Translations under genes and position numbers: made by a program
NCBI GenBank assembly: GCA_964522215.1
Contig: CAZFVR010000014.1
Coordinates: 1-43,455 of the forward strand
Origin: CAG-390 sp964522215
Lineage (GTDB): Bacteria; Bacillota; Clostridia; Oscillospirales; CAG-272
Length of the DNA stretch: 43,455 nucleotides
Direction of reading: 5' to 3'
Shown here: positions 1 to 8,718 of the stretch, piece after piece
Layout: each line of letters begins with the position of its first letter
Position numbering within the stretch: the first letter of the stretch is position 1
Notes under the pieces: model-generated
Told to the model about the DNA's origin: nothing
What the model saw: only the letters and a program-made list of their open reading frames with translations
The model's database searches: none

Positions 1-29
1 TATGGTTATTCTTTTTTGAAAACTGACTA

Positions 30-218
30 TTGCAACTTCATTTTACAACTCGCGAAAGTATTTTGTTGATAGAAGACAGGATAGAAATAGGAGATACTGA
101 AAAAACAATTCAGTTTATAGAGTGTAAATCGTCAGATCTACTTCTTCCGGTCGACACAAATAATGTGAATGATTGCAAGCTCATCGAAATGATCTGCACA
201 AAGGAAGCTGTTAAATAA
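30..218 (+). other. Unrecognised short reading frame, possibly a gene remnant
   Basis: A 62-codon open frame starts with TTG directly after an in-frame stop and has no visible ribosome site. It is clearly more AT-rich than the neighbouring genes. The product has no signal peptide or membrane segment, and I recognise no family. It could be the tail of a gene disrupted to the left of the window, or chance. The rest of 1-393 holds only the hairpin at 295-339. Confidence 0.2.
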
Positions 219-294
219 GCAAGTGGAACCAAATGGGCAACATGTTTTACACCTTTTGCGGATGATGCCCAAATAAAGAATTACATAGATAGGC

Positions 295-339
295 GCGGGC
301 CGGGACACATGCTTTGTTTTAAGCTGTGGCTCGGCCCGC
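295..339. terminator. Long GC-rich hairpin, probable terminator
   Basis: GCGGGCCGGGACACA (295-309) pairs with TGTGGCTCGGCCCGC (325-339) with one mismatch and one wobble pair. On the plus strand it is followed by TTTT. It lies just beyond the stop codon of the minus-strand ABC operon, so it may stop transcription from both sides. Confidence 0.6.
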
Positions 340-393
340 TTTTGCCTTGGCGGCAAACTGTATTATTTGGTTCGTTTAGCGCCGGGACGGCGT

Positions 394-1311
394 TTAGGAC
401 GATCTCGACTCGCCGAAGACGTAGAGATAATAGTCCTCCAAGCTTGGGGGGACCGCAATTGCATTATCGGTCGGTCTTGCATCCGACAGTATGCGCAGGT
501 GTATCTCGCCGCTTTGCTCATCGCGGCTGATGTTTGTGACCTGATAGGTCTTTTGCATCATTGGCACATCCTCCTCGACCGTTGGAATGCTCCACACCTT
601 GCCATCCATCTTCTCGATCAGCTTGGCGGGCGGCGCGTGATCAACGATCAAGCCCTTTTTCAGCATAATGACCTCGCGGGCTATGTATTCCACATCCGAT
701 ACCACATGCGTGGCAATGATAACTATCTTGTTGAATGCGATCTGTGAGATGTAATTTCTGATAGATATGCGCTGTTTGGGATCAAGCCCCGCGGTGGGTT
801 CGTCCAGTATCAGGATCTTGGATGAACCAAGTACCGCTTGCGATAGTGCAAGCCGCTGCTTCATACCGCCGGATAGAGCGCTGATCTTTCTTGTTGAAAC
901 GTCCTGCAGATCAACTGCGATTAATAGCCCCTCGATCTCATCGGCAACATATTTCTTTTTTTCATTGCCCTTCAGGTGAGAGCCAACATCCTTTAATGCT
1001 GCCATGTACCAAAGGAACTGCTCAACGGTAAAATTCGGGTACATGCCCGGGTACTGCGGCATAAATCCCAGCAGCTCGCGAAAGCGCGCGCCCATTTTAA
1101 GCACATTTTCGGGATCTTTGCCGTCATCCGAATACAGTATCTCGCCGCTGTCGGCTTTAAGGTTGTCGGTGATGATATTCATCAGTGTCGATTTGCCGGA
1201 TCCGTTAGGGCCGAGAAGCGCATATATGCCGGGGGTCAGCTCGGCGGTAAAATTTGAGAGCGCCTTGTTGCTTCCGTATGATTTGGAAATGTTATTTATT
1301 GATAAGACCAT
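394..1311 (-). CDS. ABC transporter ATP-binding protein
   Basis: A 305-residue ATPase that powers the adjacent membrane protein. Visible motifs: Walker A GPNGSGKST (34-42), Q-loop Gln86, signature LSGGM (146-150), Walker B ILILDEPT (166-173), and switch His202 in IATHV. About 90 residues follow the nucleotide-binding domain, a long C-terminal extension often seen in ABC-2-type export or resistance ATPases. The start is supported by AGGAGA 8-13 bases upstream. It is the last gene of a minus-strand operon, 19 bases after the permease gene. Substrate is unknown. Family call is sure; direction of transport (export or lipid/peptide sensing) is inferred from the permease type. Confidence 0.95.
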   Translation of the reverse strand: MVLSINNISKSYGSNKALSNFTAELTPGIYALLGPNGSGKSTLMNIITDNLKADSGEILYSDDGKDPENVLKMGARFRELLGFMPQYPGMYPNFTVEQFLWYMAALKDVGSHLKGNEKKKYVADEIEGLLIAVDLQDVSTRKISALSGGMKQRLALSQAVLGSSKILILDEPTAGLDPKQRISIRNYISQIAFNKIVIIATHVVSDVEYIAREVIMLKKGLIVDHAPPAKLIEKMDGKVWSIPTVEEDVPMMQKTYQVTNISRDEQSGEIHLRILSDARPTDNAIAVPPSLEDYYLYVFGESRSS

Positions 1312-1330
1312 GTTTTCATCTCCTCTTGCC

Positions 1331-3742
1331 TCAGGACTTATTTGTGCGGAACTTGCGGTAAGTGATGAACATCAATGCCGCAAAGATGACAGCCAAGGCA
1401 GCGAGGTGTGCCAGAATGTACATCCGCTCTCCCAAAACGTCCTGCCTGCTTGCCAAGATCCAAAGCTGCCCGGCATCAAATCCGTTGCTGATATCAAAAT
1501 GTGCAAATTGCGGAAGTCCGATCTTTTTAAAGATCAAAGGCGCAAACAGCAGTGAAAATGATGCAAGCAGTGTGTACAGCTTGTTTTTGATCAGTGCGCC
1601 GAGCAGGGTCACTATGCCCGCCGTGATCAAAGCGGCAAACAGCTGTACCAGCCAGCCCAAAGCTATAAACCCATCGATGGATCCGCTGTATTCTGTATTG
1701 CCGAAGATCTCAAGGGAGAGCAGGGGACTGTCTCCGCTCGGCAGTTTGAAGTTGCTGGCAATAAAGTAAGCATCCAGCGCATTAAACGATAATGTAATTA
1801 TCAAAGCCAAAAGCAGCGCAAAGGATAGCTTTTGCCGATATAGATCAGTACGCCCCTTTTTGGTGGCGCTTATCACCGGCATGCGATTGCCCTCGCCGGA
1901 TAGTTTTGTGTACTCATCGGAAAAAACACCCGCTGATATAAATGCCAGCAGCGCGATAAGCAAAATATCCGCTCCCGCTTCAAACAGCCGCAACCAGTCG
2001 ATATCGTACAGGTAGTGGGCCTCAACTCCGCAGCTCTCGGCAAGCGAATCAAGATATTGCGAGTGAAGCAGCACGCGCTCCGCAATATCTTGGCTGCTGT
2101 CGGCTACGCTGTATTCTTCAAGCAGCACGCTGTAATCTTCAAAGCTTATCTTACCTGTGCGATAGCTCTGTTTTTTTTGCGTGAACTCGTTCAAAACGGT
2201 ATTGATGCGACTCATTTCGTCCTCAATATACTGCCGTTTTTCGTCGGTCTGCTCGCCCTGTACCACATCGATGTATTGAGAGTACAGAGTTAGGCCGTGT
2301 GAATTAAGAGCGTTATATTGTTCATATGCCAACGATATCTTGCATATCGCCGTTAAGAGCAAAAGTAACAGGATGCCGCGGGAGGTAAACACCTTGCGCC
2401 ACTCATATGCAAACAGACCTGTGGAGTATACATGCCTCCGCCCTGTGCGTCGGCTGGAGTGCAGCTTGCCGTTGAGCTTTGTTTTTTGCATTGCCAAGGC
2501 CGGCCATAACTGCGCGAGTGGACTGCGCCGAGTTACTCCAAGTCGGATATGGCAGAACAGGCAGAGAAACAGAGCCGCGATGATGATGGTAATTGCCGCA
2601 CCAACGATGAGCACCAGTGATAAAAAATCGACAGCGTTTTCAAAGACTCTGGTACACCTGAATGTTGACAGCAGGGTGGATAGGCTCATAGCGCCTATGA
2701 GGTTCAGGTGTTTAACTGTCTCCGTCTTTCCAAGCAAAAACATCATATATTGACCGGCGGTTGCGGCTATTGCTGCGGCCATGCTGAGTGATACGCTGCG
2801 CAGACATAGAGCCAAGCATGCGCACACGAGGCCGACCACGCAAAGAGCGAGGAATCTTACACCCAAAAGAAGCGCAAAAAACTCTCCTATCGAAAGCGCG
2901 AACGGGATCGCCGTATACTCTTCAAATATGGCGATGGAATTTGCCGGGGAGGAGAAGCTGCCGCATTTAAATGATATCGCAAGCATGGTAGTGCCTGTAA
3001 AGGCCAGCAAAATGAACAAGCTCCAGCAAAGCAGAGCCGCTATTTTGGCCGCGGCAGTGTACAGCCGTCCTTTTTTGGCACAGCGCAGTATCATGGATGC
3101 GTTGCCCGACTCTGACAAAACAAGCGATATTGCGCCGGCGATAACCGCCAATATCATCCAAAGGTTCACTGCATTATAGGAAAAAAGCTGATCCCAGCCC
3201 AACCCTAACTCCGGAAAGATCTCGGCCTGCTCCAATACCTGCGTATATCTGCGCTCTATCAGATCCTGCTGTTTGTAAGCAAAGGAGGATGTGTCTATCC
3301 CGCTGTAGGAGTACAGCAATTCTTCTTTGTTGATCTGTGCCTGCTCAATAAATTGCTCTAACTTGCTCCTATATTCCTCCCCTCTGTCAATGCATTTAAA
3401 CATGAGGTGAAGCAGGGTATTATCGTCCAACTCTTCAAGTCCGGAATAATGGCAGGGGAATTTCAGTTGCGGCTCTTCTGCTGTCTCCCCCTTCATATAG
3501 GCAAATAACATCCTGTTGTAATCGCTCTCAATGCTTTGCATCTCCTCCTGCGCTTCAATAAAAGGCAGGGCATCGATCTCGTGCTCCCGCAGCATCTGTT
3601 TGAGGTAGGGCGCCTCGGGGATTTTATCGGCGCTGAGGTAGGCAATTATCCCGTTAATGATCAGACAGGCAACTAAAAAAACAATTAAGTATCTCTGCCC
3701 CGATAGCTTTTTTACTTCAAATTTTAAAAGATCTGTGTTCAT
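1331..3742 (-). CDS. Large ABC-2-type permease made of two similar halves
   Basis: An 803-residue membrane protein, roughly twice the size of a usual ABC-2 permease. Each half opens with a short amphipathic stretch leading into a hydrophobic helix (LKFEVKKLSGQRYLIVFL near residue 6; FAYEWRKVFTSRGILLLL near 440), followed by a long, charged, presumably extracellular loop rich in Glu/Gln and then four to six hydrophobic segments. This pattern suggests two permease units joined in one chain, so a single polypeptide would serve the ATPase encoded downstream. The ribosome site is weak (GGTAAG overlapping the upstream stop region), and translation may be coupled to the lipoprotein gene 11 bases before it. 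No substrate can be read from the sequence. Confidence 0.85.
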   Translation of the reverse strand: MNTDLLKFEVKKLSGQRYLIVFLVACLIINGIIAYLSADKIPEAPYLKQMLREHEIDALPFIEAQEEMQSIESDYNRMLFAYMKGETAEEPQLKFPCHYSGLEELDDNTLLHLMFKCIDRGEEYRSKLEQFIEQAQINKEELLYSYSGIDTSSFAYKQQDLIERRYTQVLEQAEIFPELGLGWDQLFSYNAVNLWMILAVIAGAISLVLSESGNASMILRCAKKGRLYTAAAKIAALLCWSLFILLAFTGTTMLAISFKCGSFSSPANSIAIFEEYTAIPFALSIGEFFALLLGVRFLALCVVGLVCACLALCLRSVSLSMAAAIAATAGQYMMFLLGKTETVKHLNLIGAMSLSTLLSTFRCTRVFENAVDFLSLVLIVGAAITIIIAALFLCLFCHIRLGVTRRSPLAQLWPALAMQKTKLNGKLHSSRRTGRRHVYSTGLFAYEWRKVFTSRGILLLLLLTAICKISLAYEQYNALNSHGLTLYSQYIDVVQGEQTDEKRQYIEDEMSRINTVLNEFTQKKQSYRTGKISFEDYSVLLEEYSVADSSQDIAERVLLHSQYLDSLAESCGVEAHYLYDIDWLRLFEAGADILLIALLAFISAGVFSDEYTKLSGEGNRMPVISATKKGRTDLYRQKLSFALLLALIITLSFNALDAYFIASNFKLPSGDSPLLSLEIFGNTEYSGSIDGFIALGWLVQLFAALITAGIVTLLGALIKNKLYTLLASFSLLFAPLIFKKIGLPQFAHFDISNGFDAGQLWILASRQDVLGERMYILAHLAALAVIFAALMFITYRKFRTNKS

Positions 3743-3753
3743 TGTGTTTGTGG

Positions 3754-5040
3754 TTACTTACCAAATGAGGTCACGGTTCCGTCGGTCACATCAAATATCG
3801 CATTGTACCAATCCGCATCGGTCGAGCGCATTTGCAGAAATAATTTGTTCCCCGCGCCCCATGGTCTTGCTATGCTCGTGTTAGCTGAGGTGATACGCCC
3901 TACAATGTGTAGGTCGGAGCCGTCATGCTGCATTTCTTTGATCGTAAAGCTGCTCGTTCCGGCTCCCGCTTCGGCAAGCTGGGCCTCGGTCGGTTGCATT
4001 ATCTGCGCCATTTCGTAATAAATGCTGTTATCCGATACAAAAAGCCATCTTACATAGTCCTCTGTCAGCAAAACGCGCTCGCCGGTGGTGGCATCCATTT
4101 TGTAGATATTAAGCGCCTCCTTGGGTTCCTCTACATATTTCGTAAAGTATATGTATCCGTCAAGGTAAAAGGTGCCGTATGCGCTGTATATGCCACTAAA
4201 ATTCTCTTGCGGTGCATTTATCAGGTATTTGCCATTCTCGCCGCCCAGCGAGCAACAAAAAGCAGATCCTGTGTTATCACAAACAAAAAACGCGGTATCG
4301 TTATCTATAGCCAATATCATCGGCAACGTTTTTTTAGGGTAATCGGGGAAAGCCTTTGCCAGGTCAAAAAGAACCTCTTCGCGGTATTCTTCAAGCTTCA
4401 TGCGGCAAAGGCAATACGTATAATCATCAGCCGAGGTCGGTTTGTCCACTTGGGCGAGATTTCTAAAGTAGTAAATATAGTCTCCGACTAATTTAAAAGA
4501 ATATAAATGTTCATAATCATTGCGCACCAATGATAATATATTATGTCTTTCTCCGGTAGTGAGATCGTAGCTTGCAAGGTAGTCAGTTCTGACCGGTGTT
4601 GTGCTTCCGTGCTCCTTTATTTCTTCATAATCATTGTAGGCTATATTATACTTATAAAACACCTTTTGATCATGTATAAAATACAGATTGCTGCTCGGCG
4701 GAATGGGGCAATTAAAATCTCCCCATTCCTCAAGGCACATTGACAAATGCTGGCATTCGTTTTTTAAACATACCACCGTGACCCTGCCGGTCGCCAGGTT
4801 GTATTTGTTAATGGGCCCGCCAAGGAGCTTTCTGGAGGCTACCACATATGCCCCATCCGAAACAAAATCTTGCCAACCGCAGTATTGTATCCTGTCTGTG
4901 GTTATGGCAGCGCCGGCGGATCTTTGTGCTTCATTGGTGCTTTCGACTGATTGCTCCGGATCCGGGGTGGCCGGTGCGCAGGAATTAAGCAAAAGCACGA
5001 AGGCAATAAGCATACAGACCAAATATATTCGATTTTTCAT
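3754..5040 (-). CDS. Lipoprotein, propeller-like, with a Cys/His cluster (DUF5050-like)
   Basis: A 428-residue lipoprotein: Arg/Lys N-terminus, hydrophobic core and lipobox ending at Cys21 (LLNSC), then a Ser/Glu/Pro linker. The body alternates short beta strands with aromatic-rich turns of the kind YDLTTGE, YKMDATTGE and GYIYFTK, which suggests a beta-propeller like DUF5050 proteins. Near residue 91 is a conspicuous C-x4-C-x-H-x3-C-x8-C cluster (C91, C96, H98, C102, C111), possibly a metal or disulfide site. It is the first gene seen of the ABC operon and has AAAGGAG before its ATG. A role as the extracytoplasmic sensor or partner of the transporter is an inference. The promoter lies in or beyond the gap. 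Confidence 0.8.
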   Translation of the reverse strand: MKNRIYLVCMLIAFVLLLNSCAPATPDPEQSVESTNEAQRSAGAAITTDRIQYCGWQDFVSDGAYVVASRKLLGGPINKYNLATGRVTVVCLKNECQHLSMCLEEWGDFNCPIPPSSNLYFIHDQKVFYKYNIAYNDYEEIKEHGSTTPVRTDYLASYDLTTGERHNILSLVRNDYEHLYSFKLVGDYIYYFRNLAQVDKPTSADDYTYCLCRMKLEEYREEVLFDLAKAFPDYPKKTLPMILAIDNDTAFFVCDNTGSAFCCSLGGENGKYLINAPQENFSGIYSAYGTFYLDGYIYFTKYVEEPKEALNIYKMDATTGERVLLTEDYVRWLFVSDNSIYYEMAQIMQPTEAQLAEAGAGTSSFTIKEMQHDGSDLHIVGRITSANTSIARPWGAGNKLFLQMRSTDADWYNAIFDVTDGTVTSFGK

Positions 5041-5087
5041 GGGTCGCTCCTTTCAATAATGAATAAGCAAAGAAGCGCAATACAGGG

Positions 5088-5187
5088 NNNNNNNNNNNNN
5101 NNNNNNNNNNNNNNNNNNNNNNNNNNNNNNNNNNNNNNNNNNNNNNNNNNNNNNNNNNNNNNNNNNNNNNNNNNNNNNNNNNNNNNN
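5088..5187. other. Assembly gap (100 N)
   Basis: A run of 100 N of unknown true length. The promoter of the minus-strand lipoprotein operon and the end of the minus-strand unit starting near 5340 are lost here. Confidence 1.
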
Positions 5188-5339
5188 TTTGAATGCCAAA
5201 ATGATTCAGAACATCGGACTCACCTCCCGGGTGATGATCTGGTTATTTAAGTCGGCAGATCCCGAATGCGGATCCAGCCAAAAATGATCTGTAATCAACG
5301 ATGCATATTAATTTGCGTCCGCGCTTTGTCCTTATCTAT

Positions 5340-5367
5340 ATTATACCAGTTTTTTTTTGGAAGTCAA
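5340..5367 (-). promoter_or_regulatory. Minus-strand promoter TTGACT-N16-TATAAT
   Basis: Read on the minus strand, TTGACT (5362-5367) and TATAAT (5340-5345) are 16 bases apart. The transcript would run leftward into the gap. It has a GGGAGGTGAG ribosome-like site near 5220-5228 followed by an ATG at 5214, but that frame stops after two codons. What it drives is unknown; it could be an upstream promoter of the lipoprotein-ABC operon. Confidence 0.6.
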
Positions 5368-5453
5368 TATTTTTTTGCCGGTTTTTTGAGAAAAAAGCGG
5401 AACGCCGCGGCGGATCTCCCCAATATGGATCTATTGTGGGATGCTTCTTTATG

Positions 5454-5482
5454 TTGACAAATGTACGGGAATATGATATAAT
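5454..5482 (+). promoter_or_regulatory. Consensus promoter TTGACA-N17-TATAAT
   Basis: TTGACA at 5454-5459 and TATAAT at 5477-5482 with exact 17-base spacing, 82 bases before the start codon at 5565. It is the obvious sigma-A promoter of the DUF4367-like gene. Confidence 0.9.
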
Positions 5483-5564
5483 TTTTATAACAGGTCGCGG
5501 TAAAAAATGGCGATCTTTTGCCGGCGGCGCATGCCGGCGCATGAACGGGCGAAAGGGTACATCC

Positions 5565-6299
5565 ATGGCTGTTGAAATAAGAGACGAGCTTGACGTTTGG
5601 CTTATGCTGGCGGCAAAGAACTGCGGCAATGCCGAGGCCGCGGCGTTTGAGGCACGGGATACCTCCCGCGTGACCTTTGACGATGCCTTTCGGCGCAAGA
5701 TGAAGCGCATCATCAAGCGCGGCGGAGAGACATCTCCCGTGCCGATCATAAAAAAAGCCGCCCTGCGTGTGGCGGCGGTGCTGGTGGCGATCATGGCCAT
5801 CGGTTTTATCACCGTTATGGCAGTGCCGGATCTGCGTGAGGCTGTTTGGGATGCGGTGATCAGCTGGTATGACGATTACATCACCATAGACTTTTTGCCG
5901 CTGCAAAACAGTGCCGAGGATACCACGCCGGCCAATGTTGAGGCGGCAATGCTGCCGGAGTATATTCCCGCGGATGCCGAGAGGAATATTGTTGTGGCGA
6001 ACGGCTCAGTGACTGCAGTTGATTATTTCCGCAATGGCGAGTTATTTTGCTGTTACGTGCAAACACGGCTGATCGGCGGTAAGAGCGTGTACGACAGTCA
6101 AGAGCTTACGGGCATTACAAACGTTATGGTGGATGGCAGATCCTCCGTGCTGCTTGACTACGGCGACGGCGAATATATGCTTGTATGGCATGACGGTGTG
6201 TACAGATACGATATATACTGCCGATGGATGGACGTTGATGAGATCATAGCCATGGCAGAGAGCATTGCACCGCTAAATGGCGATAAAAGATCAAGGTAA
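5565..6299 (+). CDS. Membrane-anchored DUF4367-like protein, no sigma partner next to it
   Basis: A 244-residue protein. Residues 1-60 are a charged cytoplasmic region. One transmembrane helix follows (AALRVAAVLVAIMAIGFI), then an extracytoplasmic domain whose end (GDGEYMLVWHDGVYRYDI, then WMDVDEIIAMAESI) matches the usual tail of DUF4367 proteins. Such proteins often sit beside ECF sigma genes as anti-sigma or sensor partners. Here no sigma gene is adjacent and the gene has its own consensus promoter and terminator, so it is a single-gene unit. The start at 5565 is chosen because GAAAGGG lies eight bases before it; an ATG at 5541 in the same frame is possible. Confidence 0.75.
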   Translation: MAVEIRDELDVWLMLAAKNCGNAEAAAFEARDTSRVTFDDAFRRKMKRIIKRGGETSPVPIIKKAALRVAAVLVAIMAIGFITVMAVPDLREAVWDAVISWYDDYITIDFLPLQNSAEDTTPANVEAAMLPEYIPADAERNIVVANGSVTAVDYFRNGELFCCYVQTRLIGGKSVYDSQELTGITNVMVDGRSSVLLDYGDGEYMLVWHDGVYRYDIYCRWMDVDEIIAMAESIAPLNGDKRSR

Positions 6300-6313
6300 A
6301 TTGAAAAAATATC

Positions 6314-6350
6314 AAAAACCCGCAAAAGCCGACACTTTTTGCGGGTTTTT
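6314..6350. terminator. Rho-independent terminator
   Basis: AAAAACCCGCAAAA pairs with TTTTGCGGGTTTTT around an eight-base loop, 15 bases after the stop of the DUF4367-like gene. A/T runs on both sides would let it work in either direction. Confidence 0.9.
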
Positions 6351-6431
6351 GTGCTATAATATATATAGCGATCGTACCCAATATTTCAAAACAGCAATAA
6401 ACGGTCGCAAAAAACACAAAGGAGAATCGTA

Positions 6432-6893
6432 ATGAACAAAAAAGTAAGTCACCTCACCATCGCAAGATCCGCTTTTTCCATCGCACTTTCAGTCGCATTG
6501 CTTCTCTGTTTTTCGCTTAACACCTTTGCCGCCGTACCCATCGAGGTTGCGCCCTGCGCCGAGGGCATCAGCTTTATCAAAGTGGATATCACCTTTGCCG
6601 CCGACCATTTAGGCACCGGCACCGGAACGGCCACCAAATCTTTTAGTGCCTCAAGCATTGATGGCAAGCTTTACATGTACGAGCAGATGGGAGAAGACTG
6701 GGAGTACATAGACGAGTGGACGGTAAGGGGCGGCGTAGGCTCGATCAGCGTGAGCGGCAACTTTGTTGCCCACACGGGGGATACCTACAAGGCCATATTT
6801 GTGGTCACGGCCTACGTCAATTCAACCCCGGTCACGCAGACCATTGAGCTTATCAAGACCTGCGACTATCAATACGATTACAGCGGCACTTGA
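6432..6893 (+). CDS. Small secreted protein of unknown function
   Basis: A 153-residue product with a clear signal peptide: Lys-rich start, hydrophobic core FSIALSVALLLCFSLN and a likely cleavage site after TFA-A near residue 33. The mature part is rich in Thr, Val, Gly and Ser with alternating hydrophobic residues and short Gly-Thr repeats (GTGTGTAT), which suggests a beta-sandwich. No catalytic motif or lipobox is visible. GGAG lies eight to eleven bases before the ATG. It stands alone between two terminators. Similar small secreted beta proteins (DUF6147-like) occur in gut Clostridia; that comparison is from memory and unsure. Confidence 0.75.
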   Translation: MNKKVSHLTIARSAFSIALSVALLLCFSLNTFAAVPIEVAPCAEGISFIKVDITFAADHLGTGTGTATKSFSASSIDGKLYMYEQMGEDWEYIDEWTVRGGVGSISVSGNFVAHTGDTYKAIFVVTAYVNSTPVTQTIELIKTCDYQYDYSGT

Positions 6894-6904
6894 TCCGCGC
6901 GCTG

Positions 6905-6935
6905 GGGGCTGCCTTGCTTGGGCAGCCCCGTTTTT
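6905..6935 (+). terminator. Rho-independent terminator
   Basis: GGGGCTGCC (6905-6913) pairs with GGCAGCCCC (6921-6929) and is followed by G then five T, 12 bases after the stop codon of the secreted protein gene. Confidence 0.92.
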
Positions 6936-6998
6936 GCATTTTTGATGCGGGAATTATTCAAAAAAACAAAAAAATCGCGCAAAAATGGGCTTTTCCTG

Positions 6999-7027
6999 TT
7001 GACAGGCGTGCAGATCTGTGTTATAAT
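6999..7027 (+). promoter_or_regulatory. Consensus promoter of the T-box transcript
   Basis: TTGACA (6999-7004), 17 bases, TATAAT (7022-7027). It starts the leader RNA that controls the BrnQ operon. Confidence 0.92.
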
Positions 7028-7033
7028 ATCCGC

Positions 7034-7304
7034 AAACGAAATAACCAAAAACTATGACGAAGATAGATACCGCTATGTGTTTTACAGAGAGTCGGGGTGG
7101 CTGAGAGCCCGATGGATAACGGCGGTGGTCGGGTCACTTCCGAGTTGGGCTCCTAAAAGCGCGGCAAGTAGGGAGCTCCGTGAGGGCTACGTTAGTGCAT
7201 AGGGCTTACATGAGCCTGAAAGTGGCAGGGCGCGTCCCTGCAATTTGAGTGGTACCGCGGGTCCTTGGCTCGTCTCAAGCTGATAACTTGAGGCGGGTTT
7301 TTTG
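7034..7304 (+). promoter_or_regulatory. T-box riboswitch, candidate valine specifier (GUC)
   Basis: The leader has the full T-box layout: AGAGAG followed by the stem I distal hairpin (TCGGG 7092-7096 with CCCGA 7108-7112), a specifier region, the T-box core GAGTGGTACCGCGG (7247-7260), and a terminator (CGTCTCAAG 7271-7279 with CTTGAGGCG 7287-7295, then T6). GTC at 7133-7135 precedes ACTTCCGAG, the position where specifier codons usually sit, which points to uncharged tRNA-Val. This fits control of a branched-chain amino acid carrier. The class is sure; the codon assignment is an alignment-by-eye inference. Confidence 0.93.
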
Positions 7305-7376
7305 TTTATCCGCGGCGGCATGGTGAGGGGATCCTTCGTTTATGATCGGCCTGTTTACGGCAAAAGGAGAGTTAAA

Positions 7377-8675
7377 ATGAAGATCAGCAAAAAAAACACT
7401 ATACTTGTGAGCTCAATGCTCTTTTCCCTCTTTTTCGGAGCGGGGAATTTGATATTCCCGCCCTTTTTGGGGCAAAGCGCAGGGCGAGAAACACCCATCG
7501 CCATGCTTGGCTTTTTGGTTACGGCGGTGGTACTGCCCGTCCTTGGCGTTATAGTTGTGGCGCGTTTTGACGGACTGGATAAGCTCAGCGGCAATGTGGG
7601 TCCGCGCTTTGGGCAGTTCTATACCGTGCTTATTTATCTTTCAATAGGCCCGTGCCTTGCCATTCCGCGTGCCGCGTCGGTCCCGTTTGAGATGGCCTTT
7701 GCGCCGTATCTGCCGGAGGGCAGCAACACCACGCTTTGGATGCTTTTGTACTCGCTTGTGTTTTTTGCGGTGTCGGTGTGGCTCTGCCTGACCCCAAGCA
7801 AGCTTGTTGATCGACTGGGGAAATACCTCACCCCCGCGCTTTTGATACTTATCGTTGTGTTGTTTGTAGGTTTTCTTTTCCGCGGTGAGACGAACATCGC
7901 GGCGGCGACCGAGTCCTATGCCGATTCGCCCTTTTTGGTGGGCTTTGCCGAGGGCTACAACACAATGGATGCCATAGCCGCGCTGAATTTTGGTCTTGTT
8001 ATCGCCACCACCTTTACCTCCTTTGGCATGAGCGAAAAAAAGGACGTAATGCGGCACACGGTAAGGACCGGCATATATGCGGGCGTGATATTGGCACTGG
8101 TTTATATAATGCTGGCTTATATGGGAATGTGCTCCTCCGGAGTTTACGAGCTGCCGGAAAACGGCGCACTCATCCTGCGCGCCATTGCCTATCAGGTGTT
8201 CGGCGCACCCGGAGCCATCCTGCTTGCGGCCATCTTTACCCTTGCCTGCCTTACCACCTGCGTGGGACTTATCAACTCCATCGCGCTTTATTTTTCAACG
8301 CTTTTTACAAGGCTTTCCTATCGCGCGTGGGTATATGTGATAACCGCTTTCTCATTCCTTGTTTGCAACCTTGGGCTTAATGCCATACTCAGCATCTCGG
8401 TGCCGATACTTAATGCCATCTACCCCATGTCCATCGTGCTGATAGTGCTGGGGCTTACCCATAAGCTTTGGCAGGGCAACCGTTATATCTACCCCTGCGT
8501 TATCGGTGGCGTGGCGGTTATAAGTGTTATTCACGCGCTGGATTCGGCGGGCGTGCCCGAGCTGCTTGCAAAATATCTGCCGCTCTACTCATCCGGCTAC
8601 GGCTGGCTGTTGGTGGCTGCGGGAATGCTCATCATTGCCTTGGTGTTGGGGCGGCTCTCGGCAAAAAAGAAATAA
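7377..8675 (+). CDS. brnQ: Branched-chain amino acid:cation symporter BrnQ (LIVCS family)
   Basis: A 432-residue integral membrane protein with about 12 hydrophobic helices, normal for the family. The N-terminal signature SMLFSLFFGAGNLIFPP is diagnostic of BrnQ carriers, which take up Leu, Ile and Val with Na+ or H+. Further hallmarks are PRAASVPFEM near residue 102 and the Cys/Thr-rich helix ACLTTCVGLINS. The start at 7377 is supported by AAAGGAGA eight bases upstream; an in-frame ATG at 7302 lies inside the terminator and is rejected. Expression is controlled by the upstream T-box, so import rises when the cognate tRNA is uncharged. The next gene follows after 43 bases. Confidence 0.95.
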   Translation: MKISKKNTILVSSMLFSLFFGAGNLIFPPFLGQSAGRETPIAMLGFLVTAVVLPVLGVIVVARFDGLDKLSGNVGPRFGQFYTVLIYLSIGPCLAIPRAASVPFEMAFAPYLPEGSNTTLWMLLYSLVFFAVSVWLCLTPSKLVDRLGKYLTPALLILIVVLFVGFLFRGETNIAAATESYADSPFLVGFAEGYNTMDAIAALNFGLVIATTFTSFGMSEKKDVMRHTVRTGIYAGVILALVYIMLAYMGMCSSGVYELPENGALILRAIAYQVFGAPGAILLAAIFTLACLTTCVGLINSIALYFSTLFTRLSYRAWVYVITAFSFLVCNLGLNAILSISVPILNAIYPMSIVLIVLGLTHKLWQGNRYIYPCVIGGVAVISVIHALDSAGVPELLAKYLPLYSSGYGWLLVAAGMLIIALVLGRLSAKKK

Positions 8676-8718
8676 AAAGCCGCGCCGAGCATCGGCGGGA
8701 AAGAGGAACAGAGAAAAA

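Noticed and set aside
5301..5564. An N-terminal extension of the DUF4367-like gene
   Set aside because: The extension covers the promoter TTGACA-N17-TATAAT and translates A/T-rich, non-coding-like sequence; the start at 5565 has a good ribosome site.
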